DNA of 64,000 nt, from assembly GCF_004745575.1 (NCBI RefSeq), contig NZ_RPEM01000003.1:1-64000 (forward strand), written 5' to 3'. How positions within the stretch are numbered: the stretch's first letter is position 1; each line of letters begins with the position of its first letter. Positions 1 through 8,190 of this stretch are shown here, piece by piece. This DNA comes from Pseudotabrizicola sediminis (lineage in GTDB: Bacteria > Pseudomonadota > Alphaproteobacteria > Rhodobacterales > Rhodobacteraceae). A program made the translations under genes and the position numbers. Below the pieces are notes generated by a model. That model was not told where the DNA came from. It saw only the letters and a program-made list of their open reading frames with translations, and did no database searches.

Positions 1-267
1 GTCATGTTCTGGCTATGACGATCAATGAGTCTGGAGCCTAGATAATATGATGGTTAAAGTAATTAGGAGTCTGGATGTCATGACTTTCTTATATAAAGAT
101 AAGATCGAAATCCCTGATCTTACGCTCAAGCTGGTTTCGTTTTGCTTCATACAACGCGAGGAGCGGTACGGATTCGACAGCCCCCAACAAAGCCGATTTC
201 CGAGGCGCAAGTTCAATACTCGCATGGGTATAACTCGTCCGCACCAGCACACTTGGTTTGGTCCGCG
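1..267. other. AT-rich non-coding stretch at the window edge
   Basis: I can support no gene here. The stretch is clearly richer in A and T than the rest of the window. It holds a 9-base direct repeat (GAGTCTGGA at 27-35 and 67-75) and a GTCAT...ATGAC inverted repeat at its left end. Short open frames exist on both strands, but none has a ribosome binding site or recognisable protein features. It lies downstream of the 964-residue glycosyltransferase gene, so it may be the 3' flank of the locus or old foreign DNA. Confidence 0.4.
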
Positions 268-3162
268 TCATTGGAGCCTCATGTAAAAATCAGACCCCGC
301 CACCGCGCGACAGAACCCCTCATAGCTCAGGTCAATCCGTGCCTGACGCTGCACCAGATGGCGGTGGCCCTCCTCCACAAGGCCGGGGATCGACAATGCC
401 CGATCCGCCTCGGCTTCATCCGTCACATACAGCGGATAATCTGCCCCCAGATATTCCACCACCGCAGGCAGCGGGTTGATCAGGATGGGCGTGGCGCGGG
501 CGATGCATTCGATCACCACATTGTTCGCCGCCGTGCCATAGAGCAGGCACAGCACCACCGAAGATGACAGCAGCTCGTCGTAGCGGTCGTTGGGAATGAA
601 TTCCACCATCTCGACGCCCGGGTCGCGCTGATCGCCAAACACCGCAATCTCGCGGTCCAGAAACGCGCGGGTCCAGTGTTTTGTCAGCATGATCCGCCGG
701 TGGCCGGGAGCCCGCAGCCGGTGGATCGCCTGCAGCCGCCGCAGCCAGTCGCCCACCTGCACCACCGCGGGCGCAGCGCGATAGGCCACCGGATCGAACG
801 GGGTGGCGTCATAGCCGGTCGGGTGCTTGACCGCGAGCGTGGGCAGGCCGGGCAGAAACCGGTTCAGATCCGCCTCCAGATCCTGCGCAAGGGTCACGAT
901 CCCCCGGCAGGCAGGCAGCGATTGCCGGAACAGCGTAGAAGAAAGAAATGTCTCGGGCCGGGTTGCAGGCTCGAACCAGTCCGGCGCGTCAAACGGGATA
1001 TGCAGAATGCCAATCCAGGGCCGGGTCAGGGGCCGGACGTCGGGTGACCGTGCCTCGCCCGTCTCCGTGCCCCAGACAAACTGGCGTTCCAGAAAGGGGA
1101 TGAACAGCACGCCATCGCCAGCTTCGGTTTCCAGTGGGGTCAGCGCGTTGACCAGCGTGTTGAAATTGTTGCGATGCTGACCATAGTCACGGCCCTTTTG
1201 CCCCAGACACAGCCTGCGCGGCGCATCTGGCAGCGGCGCATTCTGCATTGGCGGCACCCCGCCGCGCCTTGCCAGAAACGCGGGCAGATACTCCTCTTCC
1301 ACCACTTTGTGCAGCCGGTCCAGATCGGTGCCGCGACGGTTGTGCGAGGTCGGATTGACGAAATAGAACCCGAGTGGGGCCGGGTTGAGCCAGCCAGACC
1401 CGCCGCCCTGCATCACCTTCAGCCAGAACGCCCAATCGGCATAGGTCCCATAGCGCCCTTCATCGAACCAACCGAACCTGGCATGCAGCGCGCGGCGCCA
1501 GACCGGCATGCAATGGGGCATGTTGACCGGCACAAGGCCGGGCGGGGTTTGATCCGTCAGGCTGGCCAGATCATGAAACCCGAACGCCCCTGCCCGGTCG
1601 GCATACCATGCGTCCCGGTTGTCAGGCAGGGTTCCGTCATCGGGGAAGGTGGTGAACGGGTTCAGGGCACTGGCTGCCACCAGCACCTCGGGCCGGGTTT
1701 CCAGATCGGCCACCAGCGTGGCCACATGGGCGGGGTCACGCAGATCATCAACATTGGCGTTTGACACATAGGGCGTCCGCGCCACCCTGATGCCGCTGTT
1801 CCAGCAGGCATAAAGCCCGGGGTCTTTGCGATACCACAACAGGGTGGTGGAAGGCTGGGAAGACAGGTGTGTGTCCAGCAGATCGGCCTCGTGTGCGCTC
1901 AGGGTCGAGACCAGGAAGACATGCTCGATCTGGCTGCCATAGCCGTCAAGCCGGCTGCAATTGGCCAGAAATCCGCGCATGAAATCTTCGGCCCGGAACA
2001 CGGAGGTGATCAACGTGCAGCCAAAGTCCACAGGCGCAGGCCGCGGACCTGGAAGCCCCAGGGTCAGAACCACACCCTCAACCTCGGCCAGAAGGGCCGC
2101 GTCGATGCGGTCGATTGCGGCGGTAAAGGCAAGGCTTTTCATGCCATGCTGATCACCTGCCAGAAGCGCGCGACGCAGGGCCATGACCCCATGAAGAGGT
2201 CTTTGGACGGACGCCGCCGGAAATTCTGCCAGCAAAGCCAGATTGTCCGCAATGATCGGCCCGGGGTCCGCGTCACACAGGATGACCACCTCATGCCCGT
2301 GCCGGTCGGATAGGTGATGCAGGTCGGGAAGGACAGCCTCAAGCTGCCGTTCTGTGCCCGACGGCACGCAAACAAGGATCTTGCCTGCGCTGGTGCTGGC
2401 AGGCGCGGGCCGATAGCCTGCAGTCAACCAGCCGGTGCGGACCCAAGGATTGCCAAAGTAGTTCCACGGAGACACTGCATTCAGGCTGACATGGCGCTCC
2501 CAAAGATCCTGCACCTGCGTTTCATTGTTCTTTGCCCGATAAAAAGCATCATCCTTGCTCGGCTCATGGTGTTGCAGAACGACATCAAGACAGGGGTTGA
2601 ACACCTTGAAGCCGGACCCGAGCAGATCATGGGTCAGCAGCATGTCGCAATTCATCTGGCCGGGGGAATAGAACAGCTCGCGCGTCAATCTCAACGGCTG
2701 GCAGAACGCCCAGGCATCGGCCGAGATTGTGTTGGGAAGACCGTTGCTGTCATACAGCGTGATCGCCGGCCCCCCGGCGTCGATATCATGGCGGGCCAGC
2801 GCGAACACCACCGGCGGGCCATCCCCTGTCATCGCTTCCAGTGTTTCGGTCAACCGCAGCGCCGATCCGCTGTCCGCAAGGCTGATATCGGCATTCAGAA
2901 CGGCCACCACCCGCGCGCCGTGTGCAAGACAACGGTTGGCCGCAGAGAACAGGTCGGCAAATGTGGGGCGCGCAACGGTGTTTTCGATGTGGATGCGCCC
3001 GGCCTCGCCCCCGGCGGCGGCGGCAAACCAATCCGGATTGCCCTCGGTCAGGACCACAATCTGCGCCACCGCAGCCAAGGCCAGATTGGACCGCAGCGCA
3101 GCCACGACCGGATCGCGCCGGTCGGAGGGCAGATCGCCGATGGTGGTGACAAGGGTGATCAA
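268..3162 (-). CDS. Multi-domain glycosyltransferase (964 aa)
   Basis: Large probable glycosyltransferase of the polysaccharide locus. Three parts can be seen. The N-terminal part (about 1-250) looks like a degenerate GT-A fold, with an LNADISLAD stretch near residue 89 where DXD motifs normally lie. A middle GT2-like domain (about 380-650) carries CWNSGIRVARTPYVSNANVD, a typical donor-binding region. The C-terminal part (about 680-964) resembles a GT-B/GT4 fold, with NNVVIECIARATPIL near residue 880 matching the conserved EX7E-type region. It is much longer than a single-domain enzyme (250-400 aa), so several transfers by one protein are possible. The start is TTG. An ATG slightly upstream, directly behind AGGAA, opens a frame of only four codons that ends in a TGA overlapping this TTG. 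Donor and acceptor cannot be told. The small gene at 3205 lies just upstream on the same strand. Confidence 0.8.
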   Translation of the reverse strand: MITLVTTIGDLPSDRRDPVVAALRSNLALAAVAQIVVLTEGNPDWFAAAAGGEAGRIHIENTVARPTFADLFSAANRCLAHGARVVAVLNADISLADSGSALRLTETLEAMTGDGPPVVFALARHDIDAGGPAITLYDSNGLPNTISADAWAFCQPLRLTRELFYSPGQMNCDMLLTHDLLGSGFKVFNPCLDVVLQHHEPSKDDAFYRAKNNETQVQDLWERHVSLNAVSPWNYFGNPWVRTGWLTAGYRPAPASTSAGKILVCVPSGTERQLEAVLPDLHHLSDRHGHEVVILCDADPGPIIADNLALLAEFPAASVQRPLHGVMALRRALLAGDQHGMKSLAFTAAIDRIDAALLAEVEGVVLTLGLPGPRPAPVDFGCTLITSVFRAEDFMRGFLANCSRLDGYGSQIEHVFLVSTLSAHEADLLDTHLSSQPSTTLLWYRKDPGLYACWNSGIRVARTPYVSNANVDDLRDPAHVATLVADLETRPEVLVAASALNPFTTFPDDGTLPDNRDAWYADRAGAFGFHDLASLTDQTPPGLVPVNMPHCMPVWRRALHARFGWFDEGRYGTYADWAFWLKVMQGGGSGWLNPAPLGFYFVNPTSHNRRGTDLDRLHKVVEEEYLPAFLARRGGVPPMQNAPLPDAPRRLCLGQKGRDYGQHRNNFNTLVNALTPLETEAGDGVLFIPFLERQFVWGTETGEARSPDVRPLTRPWIGILHIPFDAPDWFEPATRPETFLSSTLFRQSLPACRGIVTLAQDLEADLNRFLPGLPTLAVKHPTGYDATPFDPVAYRAAPAVVQVGDWLRRLQAIHRLRAPGHRRIMLTKHWTRAFLDREIAVFGDQRDPGVEMVEFIPNDRYDELLSSSVVLCLLYGTAANNVVIECIARATPILINPLPAVVEYLGADYPLYVTDEAEADRALSIPGLVEEGHRHLVQRQARIDLSYEGFCRAVAGSDFYMRLQ

Positions 3163-3204
3163 ACGGTACTCATTTCCTGGTCTTGACGAGGAACCATCGG
3201 CGGC

Positions 3205-3651
3205 TCAGGCGGCGCGCCGGTAGGCATGGGCAACGCTGCGGGCGAGAATGGCCTGCGCCTTTGCCCGTTCGGGGTAGCCGGACGCCGCCAGCCGCCTCAG
3301 CAACTGATGCGCGCGCGCCGCATTGCCACCGCGCAGGTGCCCCAGCGCCGCCGTCAGCCACAGATCCGGCTGGCAGGGGTCTTTGGCCAGACTGGCTTCC
3401 ACCTCTGTCACCCCTTGCGCCTCAGGCAAATGCCAGTCGGCCAGCGGATCCTCGGTCCGCACCGGAGCGGTCAGAAGACCCTCTGGCAACGGCAGGCGCA
3501 GGTTGATCAGGCGGGCGAAGATCACATACTGACGGCGCAGGGTGCTATCCTGTTCTACACGCGGGCTGCGCTGCAACTGTGCCAGATCGCCGATGATTTT
3601 ATCCTGCAGGCTGGCATCCATGCGCAGCGACTCAAGGTAAAGCTGGTACAT
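3205..3651 (-). CDS. Hypothetical protein, TPR-like
   Basis: Small protein of about 148 residues that I do not recognise. The C-terminal half (DLWLTAALGHLRGGNAARAH and what follows) has the helix-turn-helix rhythm of a tetratricopeptide-like repeat, suggesting a helical scaffold. No signal peptide or membrane segment is visible. It precedes the 964-aa glycosyltransferase on the same strand with a 42-base gap, so the two are probably co-transcribed and it may assist that enzyme. The ATG at 3651 is preferred; an in-frame TTG lies three codons upstream at 3660. Neither has a clear ribosome binding site. The region upstream (3661-3895) is divergent with fcl and holds a CtrA-like box. Confidence 0.55.
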   Translation of the reverse strand: MYQLYLESLRMDASLQDKIIGDLAQLQRSPRVEQDSTLRRQYVIFARLINLRLPLPEGLLTAPVRTEDPLADWHLPEAQGVTEVEASLAKDPCQPDLWLTAALGHLRGGNAARAHQLLRRLAASGYPERAKAQAILARSVAHAYRRAA

Positions 3652-3714
3652 CTGCTGCAAGGGGGATGGCCCGTTTTGGAGGTGATCTGCGCGGTAACTC
3701 TCTTTGCGATATCG

Positions 3715-3748
3715 TTAATTAATTAACAGACTGTTAACCGTCATTAAC
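3715..3748. promoter_or_regulatory. Candidate CtrA-type binding site cluster
   Basis: The intergenic region between two divergent genes carries TTAA at 3715, 3719 and 3723, TTAAC at 3734-3738 and TTAAC at 3744-3748. The pair at 3723-3726 and 3734-3738 fits TTAA-N7-TTAAC, the consensus of the alphaproteobacterial response regulator CtrA; the last pair has a 6-base spacer. In this GC-rich window such a cluster of TTAA words is unlikely by chance. It could control fcl on the plus strand, the glycosyltransferase pair on the minus strand, or both. Binding itself is inferred. Confidence 0.5.
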
Positions 3749-3895
3749 CCGTAGCGCCTGAAACGCAGAGCCCTGCGCGCAAGGCCGCAGCCTGCCTCAG
3801 ACCTGCTCAAACCGCTCGCGCGGCGCTGATCACCTTGCCACAACTCTGCGTTGTCTCTATCGTCCGGCGAAGACATGTTTGGGATTGCCTGACCG

Positions 3896-4870
3896 ATGAA
3901 AATATATATCGCCGGACATCGGGGCATGGTCGGGTCTGCCATCCTGCGGCTGTTGCAGGCGCGTGTTGCGGCAGGCGAAGCCCTGACGCTCCTGACCCGC
4001 ACCCATGCCGAGCTTGACCTCACCAATCAGGCAGAGGTGCAGGCCTTTATGCAGGACGCGCGGCCCGATGTGGTGATCTTGGCGGCGGCAAAGGTGGGTG
4101 GCATCCATGCCAACAACAGCTCTCCGGCGGATTTCATTTATAAAAATCTGATGATCGAATGCAATGTGATCCATCAGGCCCATGCCGCAGGGGTCGGGCG
4201 TCTGTTGCAGCTTGGCTCGTCCTGCATTTATCCCCGCGCGGTCGCCCAGCCAATGCCGGAAGATGCCCTGCTGACCGGTGTGCTGGAGCCAACGAATGAA
4301 CCCTATGCCATCGCCAAAATTGCCGGGATCAAACTGTGCGAAAGCTACAACCGCCAGCACGGCACCGATTATCGGTCGGTGATGCCGACCAATCTGTATG
4401 GCCCCGGCGACAATTTCCACCCGCAGAACAGCCATGTGCTGCCCGCGCTGATCCGACGGTTTCACACCGCCGCCCGGGCCGGTGAAAAGGTGGTAACAAT
4501 CTGGGGCTCCGGTCAGCCAAGACGCGAATTCCTGCATGTCGATGACATGGCCGAGGCCAGCCTGTTTGTGCTGGATCTGCCCAAGGATGTCTATGACGCC
4601 AACACCCAGCCCATGCTCAGCCACATCAACGTGGGCACCGGAAGGGATATCACCATCCTTGATCTGGCGCGCACCGTCGCTGCCGTCACGGGCTTTGACG
4701 GGCAGATCGTGACCGATCCGTCAAAACCCGATGGCACGATGCAAAAGCTGATGGATGTCACCCGGCTGGCCCGCATGGGATGGCAGGCACGGATAGGCCT
4801 GCGCGACGGCATCCAAAGCACCTATGACTGGTTTCTGGCAACCGGCCCTGATGCGCTGCGCGCGTCCTGA
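3896..4870 (+). CDS. fcl: GDP-L-fucose synthase
   Basis: Converts GDP-4-keto-6-deoxy-mannose to GDP-L-fucose with NADPH (3,5-epimerisation, then 4-reduction) in the cytoplasm. The protein is 324 residues, the normal size. It shows the short-chain dehydrogenase features: dinucleotide-binding GHRGMVGSA at about residues 6-14, the LGSSCIYPR segment holding the catalytic serine, and YAIAK with Tyr137 and Lys141. The [17 protein letters not shown] and [13 protein letters not shown] segments are typical of the Fcl/WcaG family. GDP-mannose 4,6-dehydratase, the preceding enzyme, is not in the window. The next gene, 36 bases downstream, is a candidate fucosyltransferase, so donor synthesis and transfer appear paired. 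Ribosome binding site weak. Confidence 0.93.
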   Translation: MKIYIAGHRGMVGSAILRLLQARVAAGEALTLLTRTHAELDLTNQAEVQAFMQDARPDVVILAAAKVGGIHANNSSPADFIYKNLMIECNVIHQAHAAGVGRLLQLGSSCIYPRAVAQPMPEDALLTGVLEPTNEPYAIAKIAGIKLCESYNRQHGTDYRSVMPTNLYGPGDNFHPQNSHVLPALIRRFHTAARAGEKVVTIWGSGQPRREFLHVDDMAEASLFVLDLPKDVYDANTQPMLSHINVGTGRDITILDLARTVAAVTGFDGQIVTDPSKPDGTMQKLMDVTRLARMGWQARIGLRDGIQSTYDWFLATGPDALRAS

Positions 4871-4906
4871 CCCTTTTGCGGCGCGCCCCGCGCCGGGGCA
4901 CGCTTG

Positions 4907-5764
4907 ATGGCGGCACTCTCGCATCTGTTCATTGATGCCCAGCATGGGTTGTGCAACCGGTTGCGCGCCATGGCCTCTGCCGCCGTGATCGCCAGGGCGA
5001 CAGGCCGCCAGCTGGTTGTGGTCTGGCGCCCCGATCATCATTGTCAGGCGCGGCTGGCGGACCTGCTCGACTACCCCGGCCCCGTCATCGAAGATGACAG
5101 TGCCGACCGTTTCCGCGCTCGTGCCACGCGGGTCTATAATTACATGGAGATCGAGCCGGGATCGGCGTATGGCGCGGCGGTATTGGGGGGCACCGATCCG
5201 GGGGGTGATGTCTACATCCGGTCCGCCTATTCCCTGACCAGCCATCTGACCAGCATGGCGCAAGAGCAGCTTTTTCTACGCCGTCTGGTGCCATCGCAAC
5301 CGGTCTGGGATCTGGTGCAATCTGTGCCGCACCCATCGGATGTGGCCGCGCATATCCGCATGGCCACCGGTCCGGATTTCGAGCATCTGTCCTTTGAATC
5401 CTCGGCCAACTGGCCCGCCGAACGGCATCGCGAGCTGACCGAATGGCGCCAGAAAAGCGATGTGTCCCGTTTTGTTGACAGGCTGAGCCGCGCGTTCGAT
5501 CAGGGGGCCAGGCATGCCTTTGTCGCCGCCGATCTGGCCGCCACCTATTCCGCGCTGTCTGACAGGTTCGGCACCAGGCTGCGCTTTCTTCCGCGCGACA
5601 GCTATGACCGCTCGGCGCGGCAGCTGCAGTATGCGCTGGCCGACCTGATGCTGCTGACAACAGCACCCCTGCTGCTGGCCAGCCACTGGAGCTCATTTTC
5701 CGATGTGGCGCAGCGGTTGTCGCGCCCCTTCCACCGGGTGGAACGCAGTGGCATCGATTTCTGA
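4907..5764 (+). CDS. Putative fucosyltransferase (NodZ/O-FucT-like)
   Basis: Protein of 285 residues with an N-terminal GLCNRLRAM motif (about 14-22) and a central AAHIRMATG segment. This combination resembles the GxGNRL and HxR motifs of the GT-B fucosyltransferase superfamily (NodZ, alpha-1,2, alpha-1,6 and protein O-fucosyltransferases). A third region near the C-terminus, LLLASHWSSFSDVAQRLS, resembles the SS/TxxS motif that contacts GDP-fucose in those enzymes. Its position right behind GDP-fucose synthase supports the call. The ATG at 4907 follows an in-frame TTG at 4904. Acceptor and linkage are unknown. It ends four bases before the stop of a convergent gene. The motif matches were read by eye, so the family remains probable rather than certain. 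Confidence 0.6.
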   Translation: MAALSHLFIDAQHGLCNRLRAMASAAVIARATGRQLVVVWRPDHHCQARLADLLDYPGPVIEDDSADRFRARATRVYNYMEIEPGSAYGAAVLGGTDPGGDVYIRSAYSLTSHLTSMAQEQLFLRRLVPSQPVWDLVQSVPHPSDVAAHIRMATGPDFEHLSFESSANWPAERHRELTEWRQKSDVSRFVDRLSRAFDQGARHAFVAADLAATYSALSDRFGTRLRFLPRDSYDRSARQLQYALADLMLLTTAPLLLASHWSSFSDVAQRLSRPFHRVERSGIDF

Positions 5765-5768
5765 CGCG

Positions 5769-6347
5769 TCAGCACGCCACCGATGTGAGGGTTCTTTGCC
5801 CAGGCATCGCCACATCTTCAGCGCCAAGGTGAACCAGCCGCAAGTCGCGCAGATCAAACCGGAGGTTTTGCTTGGGCAAGGGAAGGATCAGCGTGTGAAA
5901 CCCGCCAGTCCAGACCAAAGGGTCGCTGGCCGCAAGGCTGTGCAGCACCACGCAAGCCCGCCCTGCAGGGGACAACGCAATTTCGTCCGCAAGGGTGGTG
6001 TCAAACCCCTCGCCCTCCTTGCTGGACCTCACAAAGGGTTGGCACGCAAACGGCACGCTGCTTTGTGCGTCGATCACCAGACCAAAGCTGTCCCCGGCGG
6101 CAAAGGCCCCGGTGCCCAAACCGATGTTCAGCGCAAACCAGCGCGGGGTGCCTTGCAGCGCAATCTCTGCCGTCAACAGCTGGCCGGGGGCGGAGTGCAC
6201 CGTGACCGAAACGTCGGCCTGCGCGCTGTCCCAGGAAAAATAGACGTTGTCGGTGAGGGGAACGCATTCTGTCGCCGCGGTGGCAAGGGTGGCCTGCCGC
6301 AGCTGGTGCAGCGTGATGGCGGCGTTTTCGACACAAGGATGGGGCAC
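5769..6347 (-). CDS. Hypothetical protein
   Basis: Protein of 192 residues that I do not recognise. It is rich in short alternating hydrophobic stretches, suggesting an all-beta fold, with no transmembrane segment and no signal peptide. The segments PRWFALNIGLGTGAFAAGDS and RFDLRDLRLVHL could be sandwich strands. The GTG at 6347 is chosen because AGGAG stands eight bases upstream; a GTG three codons earlier is too close to it. It lies convergent with the putative fucosyltransferase and divergent from manC. Its place in the polysaccharide locus suggests a carbohydrate-related role, but nothing in the sequence proves this. Confidence 0.55.
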   Translation of the reverse strand: MPHPCVENAAITLHQLRQATLATAATECVPLTDNVYFSWDSAQADVSVTVHSAPGQLLTAEIALQGTPRWFALNIGLGTGAFAAGDSFGLVIDAQSSVPFACQPFVRSSKEGEGFDTTLADEIALSPAGRACVVLHSLAASDPLVWTGGFHTLILPLPKQNLRFDLRDLRLVHLGAEDVAMPGQRTLTSVAC

Positions 6348-6684
6348 AAGAAACACTCCTGATCAGGAAAAACAGTCAAACCAGTGGAATCAGCATGCCA
6401 GTTTCAACGGCCCTGCACCAGCGGCCCTGTCACCGTCACACTTGCCGCAAAAACCGATGCGTGACGGGGCTACAGATCTTTCATGTTTGCTTTCATTGAC
6501 ATGCAAATGGGATCGGGCAAGAAGTTATGCAGAAACGGCTGGACCGGATGGGTCTTGCGGGACTGGTCGCTGCGACAGGGAGCCTTGGTGCCATGCATCG
6601 CACGCCCGGCATCACAAGACAGAACCGGGACGATGATTTTGGCCAGCCGAGCCATTTGTATCAGTAAGAGGTAGCGTCGCGACC
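6348..6684. other. Divergent intergenic region upstream of manC
   Basis: 337 bases without a gene that I can support. It must hold the promoters of manC (plus) and of the hypothetical gene at 5769-6347 (minus). A TTGACA hexamer at 6496-6501 is the best -35 candidate for manC, but no good -10 hexamer stands at the expected distance. A 63-codon open frame inside has no ribosome binding site and was not called. Confidence 0.4.
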
Positions 6685-8130
6685 ATGACACCCAGCATTC
6701 ATCCGGTTCTTCTGTGCGGCGGCTCGGGCACGCGGCTGTGGCCTTTGTCGCGGCAGTCCTTTCCCAAGCAGTTCTCAAAGCTGACCGGCACCGAGAGCCT
6801 GTTTCAGGGTGCCGCACGGCGGTTGCGGGGGGATGGGTTTACGGCCCCCGTTGTGATCACCGGCAATGATTTCCGCTTCATCGTGGTTGAACAGCTGGCC
6901 GGGATCGAGACCGCCCCGCAGGCCATCTTGATCGAGCCTGCGGGGCGCAACACCGCCCCCGCTGTTCTGGCCGCCGCCCTGCATCTGCAGGCCCTTGATC
7001 CGGATGCCCTGATGCTGGTGGCCCCATCCGATCATGTGGTGCCAGATGATGCGGCCTTCCGCGCGGCAGTGCAGGCCGCCACCGCGCGGGCGCTCGCGGG
7101 TGATATCATCACCTTCGGCATCACACCCACCCGGGCCGAAACCGGCTATGGCTATCTGGAGCTGGCCGCCGGGGCTGACGCGCAGGCCGCAATCCCGCAA
7201 TCTCTGGCGCGCTTTGTCGAAAAGCCGGATGCGGCAACCGCCACCAACATGTTGAACGCTGGCAATTTCCTGTGGAACGCAGGCATTTTCCTGTTTACCG
7301 CCGCCACGCTGATCAAGGCATTTCAGGCTCATGCCCCGCAGGTGCTTGGCCCGGTTCAGGCGGCGGTGGAAAACGCCCGGCCCGATCTGGCCTTTACCCG
7401 GCTTGATCCTGCGGCCTGGGAAGGTGTGCCCGACATCTCTATCGACTATGCCATCATGGAAAAGGCGGCCAATCTGGCGGTCATGCCGTTTTCCGCTGGC
7501 TGGTCGGATCTGGGCGGCTGGGATGCGGTCTGGCAAGAGTCCGGGCCAGATGCCTCGGGCAACGTTTCCTCGGCCAACGCCACGGCAATTGACTGCGAAG
7601 ATACGCTGTTGCGGTCGGAATCGCCGCGGATCGAACTGGTCGGCATCGGCCTCTCGGACATCATCGCCATCGCCACCACCGATGCGGTTCTGGTCGCGCA
7701 CAAGTCGCAAAGCCAGCGGGTGAAAGAGGCGGTCGCCATCCTCAAGGCGCGCGGAGCCACGCAGGCCACCACCTTCCCCACCGACCACCGCCCCTGGGGC
7801 ATGTTCGAAAGTCTGGTCATTGGCTCGCGGTTCCAGGTCAAGCGGATCGTGGTCAACCCCGGGGCAGCGCTGAGCCTGCAATCGCATCACCACAGGTCCG
7901 AGCACTGGATCGTGGTGCAGGGCACCGCCCGCGTAACGGTGGACGGCGAGGTCAGATTGCTGACCGAAAACCAGTCAGTCTACATTCCGCTGGGCGCGGT
8001 GCACCGCATGGAAAACCCCGGCAAACTGCCGATGGTGCTGATCGAAGTCCAGACCGGCAGCTATCTGGGCGAGGATGACATCATTCGCTATGAGGATGTT
8101 TATTCACGCGGTCAGGGCCCAAAAGGCTGA
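6685..8130 (+). CDS. manC: Mannose-1-phosphate guanylyltransferase / mannose-6-phosphate isomerase
   Basis: Bifunctional enzyme of GDP-mannose synthesis. The N-terminal nucleotidyltransferase domain makes GDP-mannose from mannose-1-phosphate and GTP; the C-terminal cupin domain interconverts fructose-6-P and mannose-6-P. The protein is 481 residues, the usual length of the type II family. The pyrophosphorylase signature LCGGSGTRLWPLSRQSFPKQ lies near residues 9-28. The cupin domain (about 360-481) shows RPWGMFE, SLQSHHHRSEHW and a metal-binding His-rich strand. It supplies the precursor for the GDP-fucose branch (fcl at 3896), with a phosphomannomutase at 35298. Transcribed alone here; the gene downstream is convergent. 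Confidence 0.95.
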   Translation: MTPSIHPVLLCGGSGTRLWPLSRQSFPKQFSKLTGTESLFQGAARRLRGDGFTAPVVITGNDFRFIVVEQLAGIETAPQAILIEPAGRNTAPAVLAAALHLQALDPDALMLVAPSDHVVPDDAAFRAAVQAATARALAGDIITFGITPTRAETGYGYLELAAGADAQAAIPQSLARFVEKPDAATATNMLNAGNFLWNAGIFLFTAATLIKAFQAHAPQVLGPVQAAVENARPDLAFTRLDPAAWEGVPDISIDYAIMEKAANLAVMPFSAGWSDLGGWDAVWQESGPDASGNVSSANATAIDCEDTLLRSESPRIELVGIGLSDIIAIATTDAVLVAHKSQSQRVKEAVAILKARGATQATTFPTDHRPWGMFESLVIGSRFQVKRIVVNPGAALSLQSHHHRSEHWIVVQGTARVTVDGEVRLLTENQSVYIPLGAVHRMENPGKLPMVLIEVQTGSYLGEDDIIRYEDVYSRGQGPKG

Positions 8131-8190
8131 CGCTGCAGGGAAACCGGCGGCGCGCAAAGCCGCCACGCCCCCCGGTCGCTGCCCCCTGCC

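Noticed and set aside
160-255. Motifs GGATTCGAC and AGTTCAA that recall tmRNA or tRNA parts
   Set aside because: No acceptor stem or anticodon arm can be drawn in the right order or at the right distance.
8146-8164. GGCGGC/GCCGCC hairpin behind manC as a terminator
   Set aside because: Short stem and no T tract on either strand; not strong enough to call.
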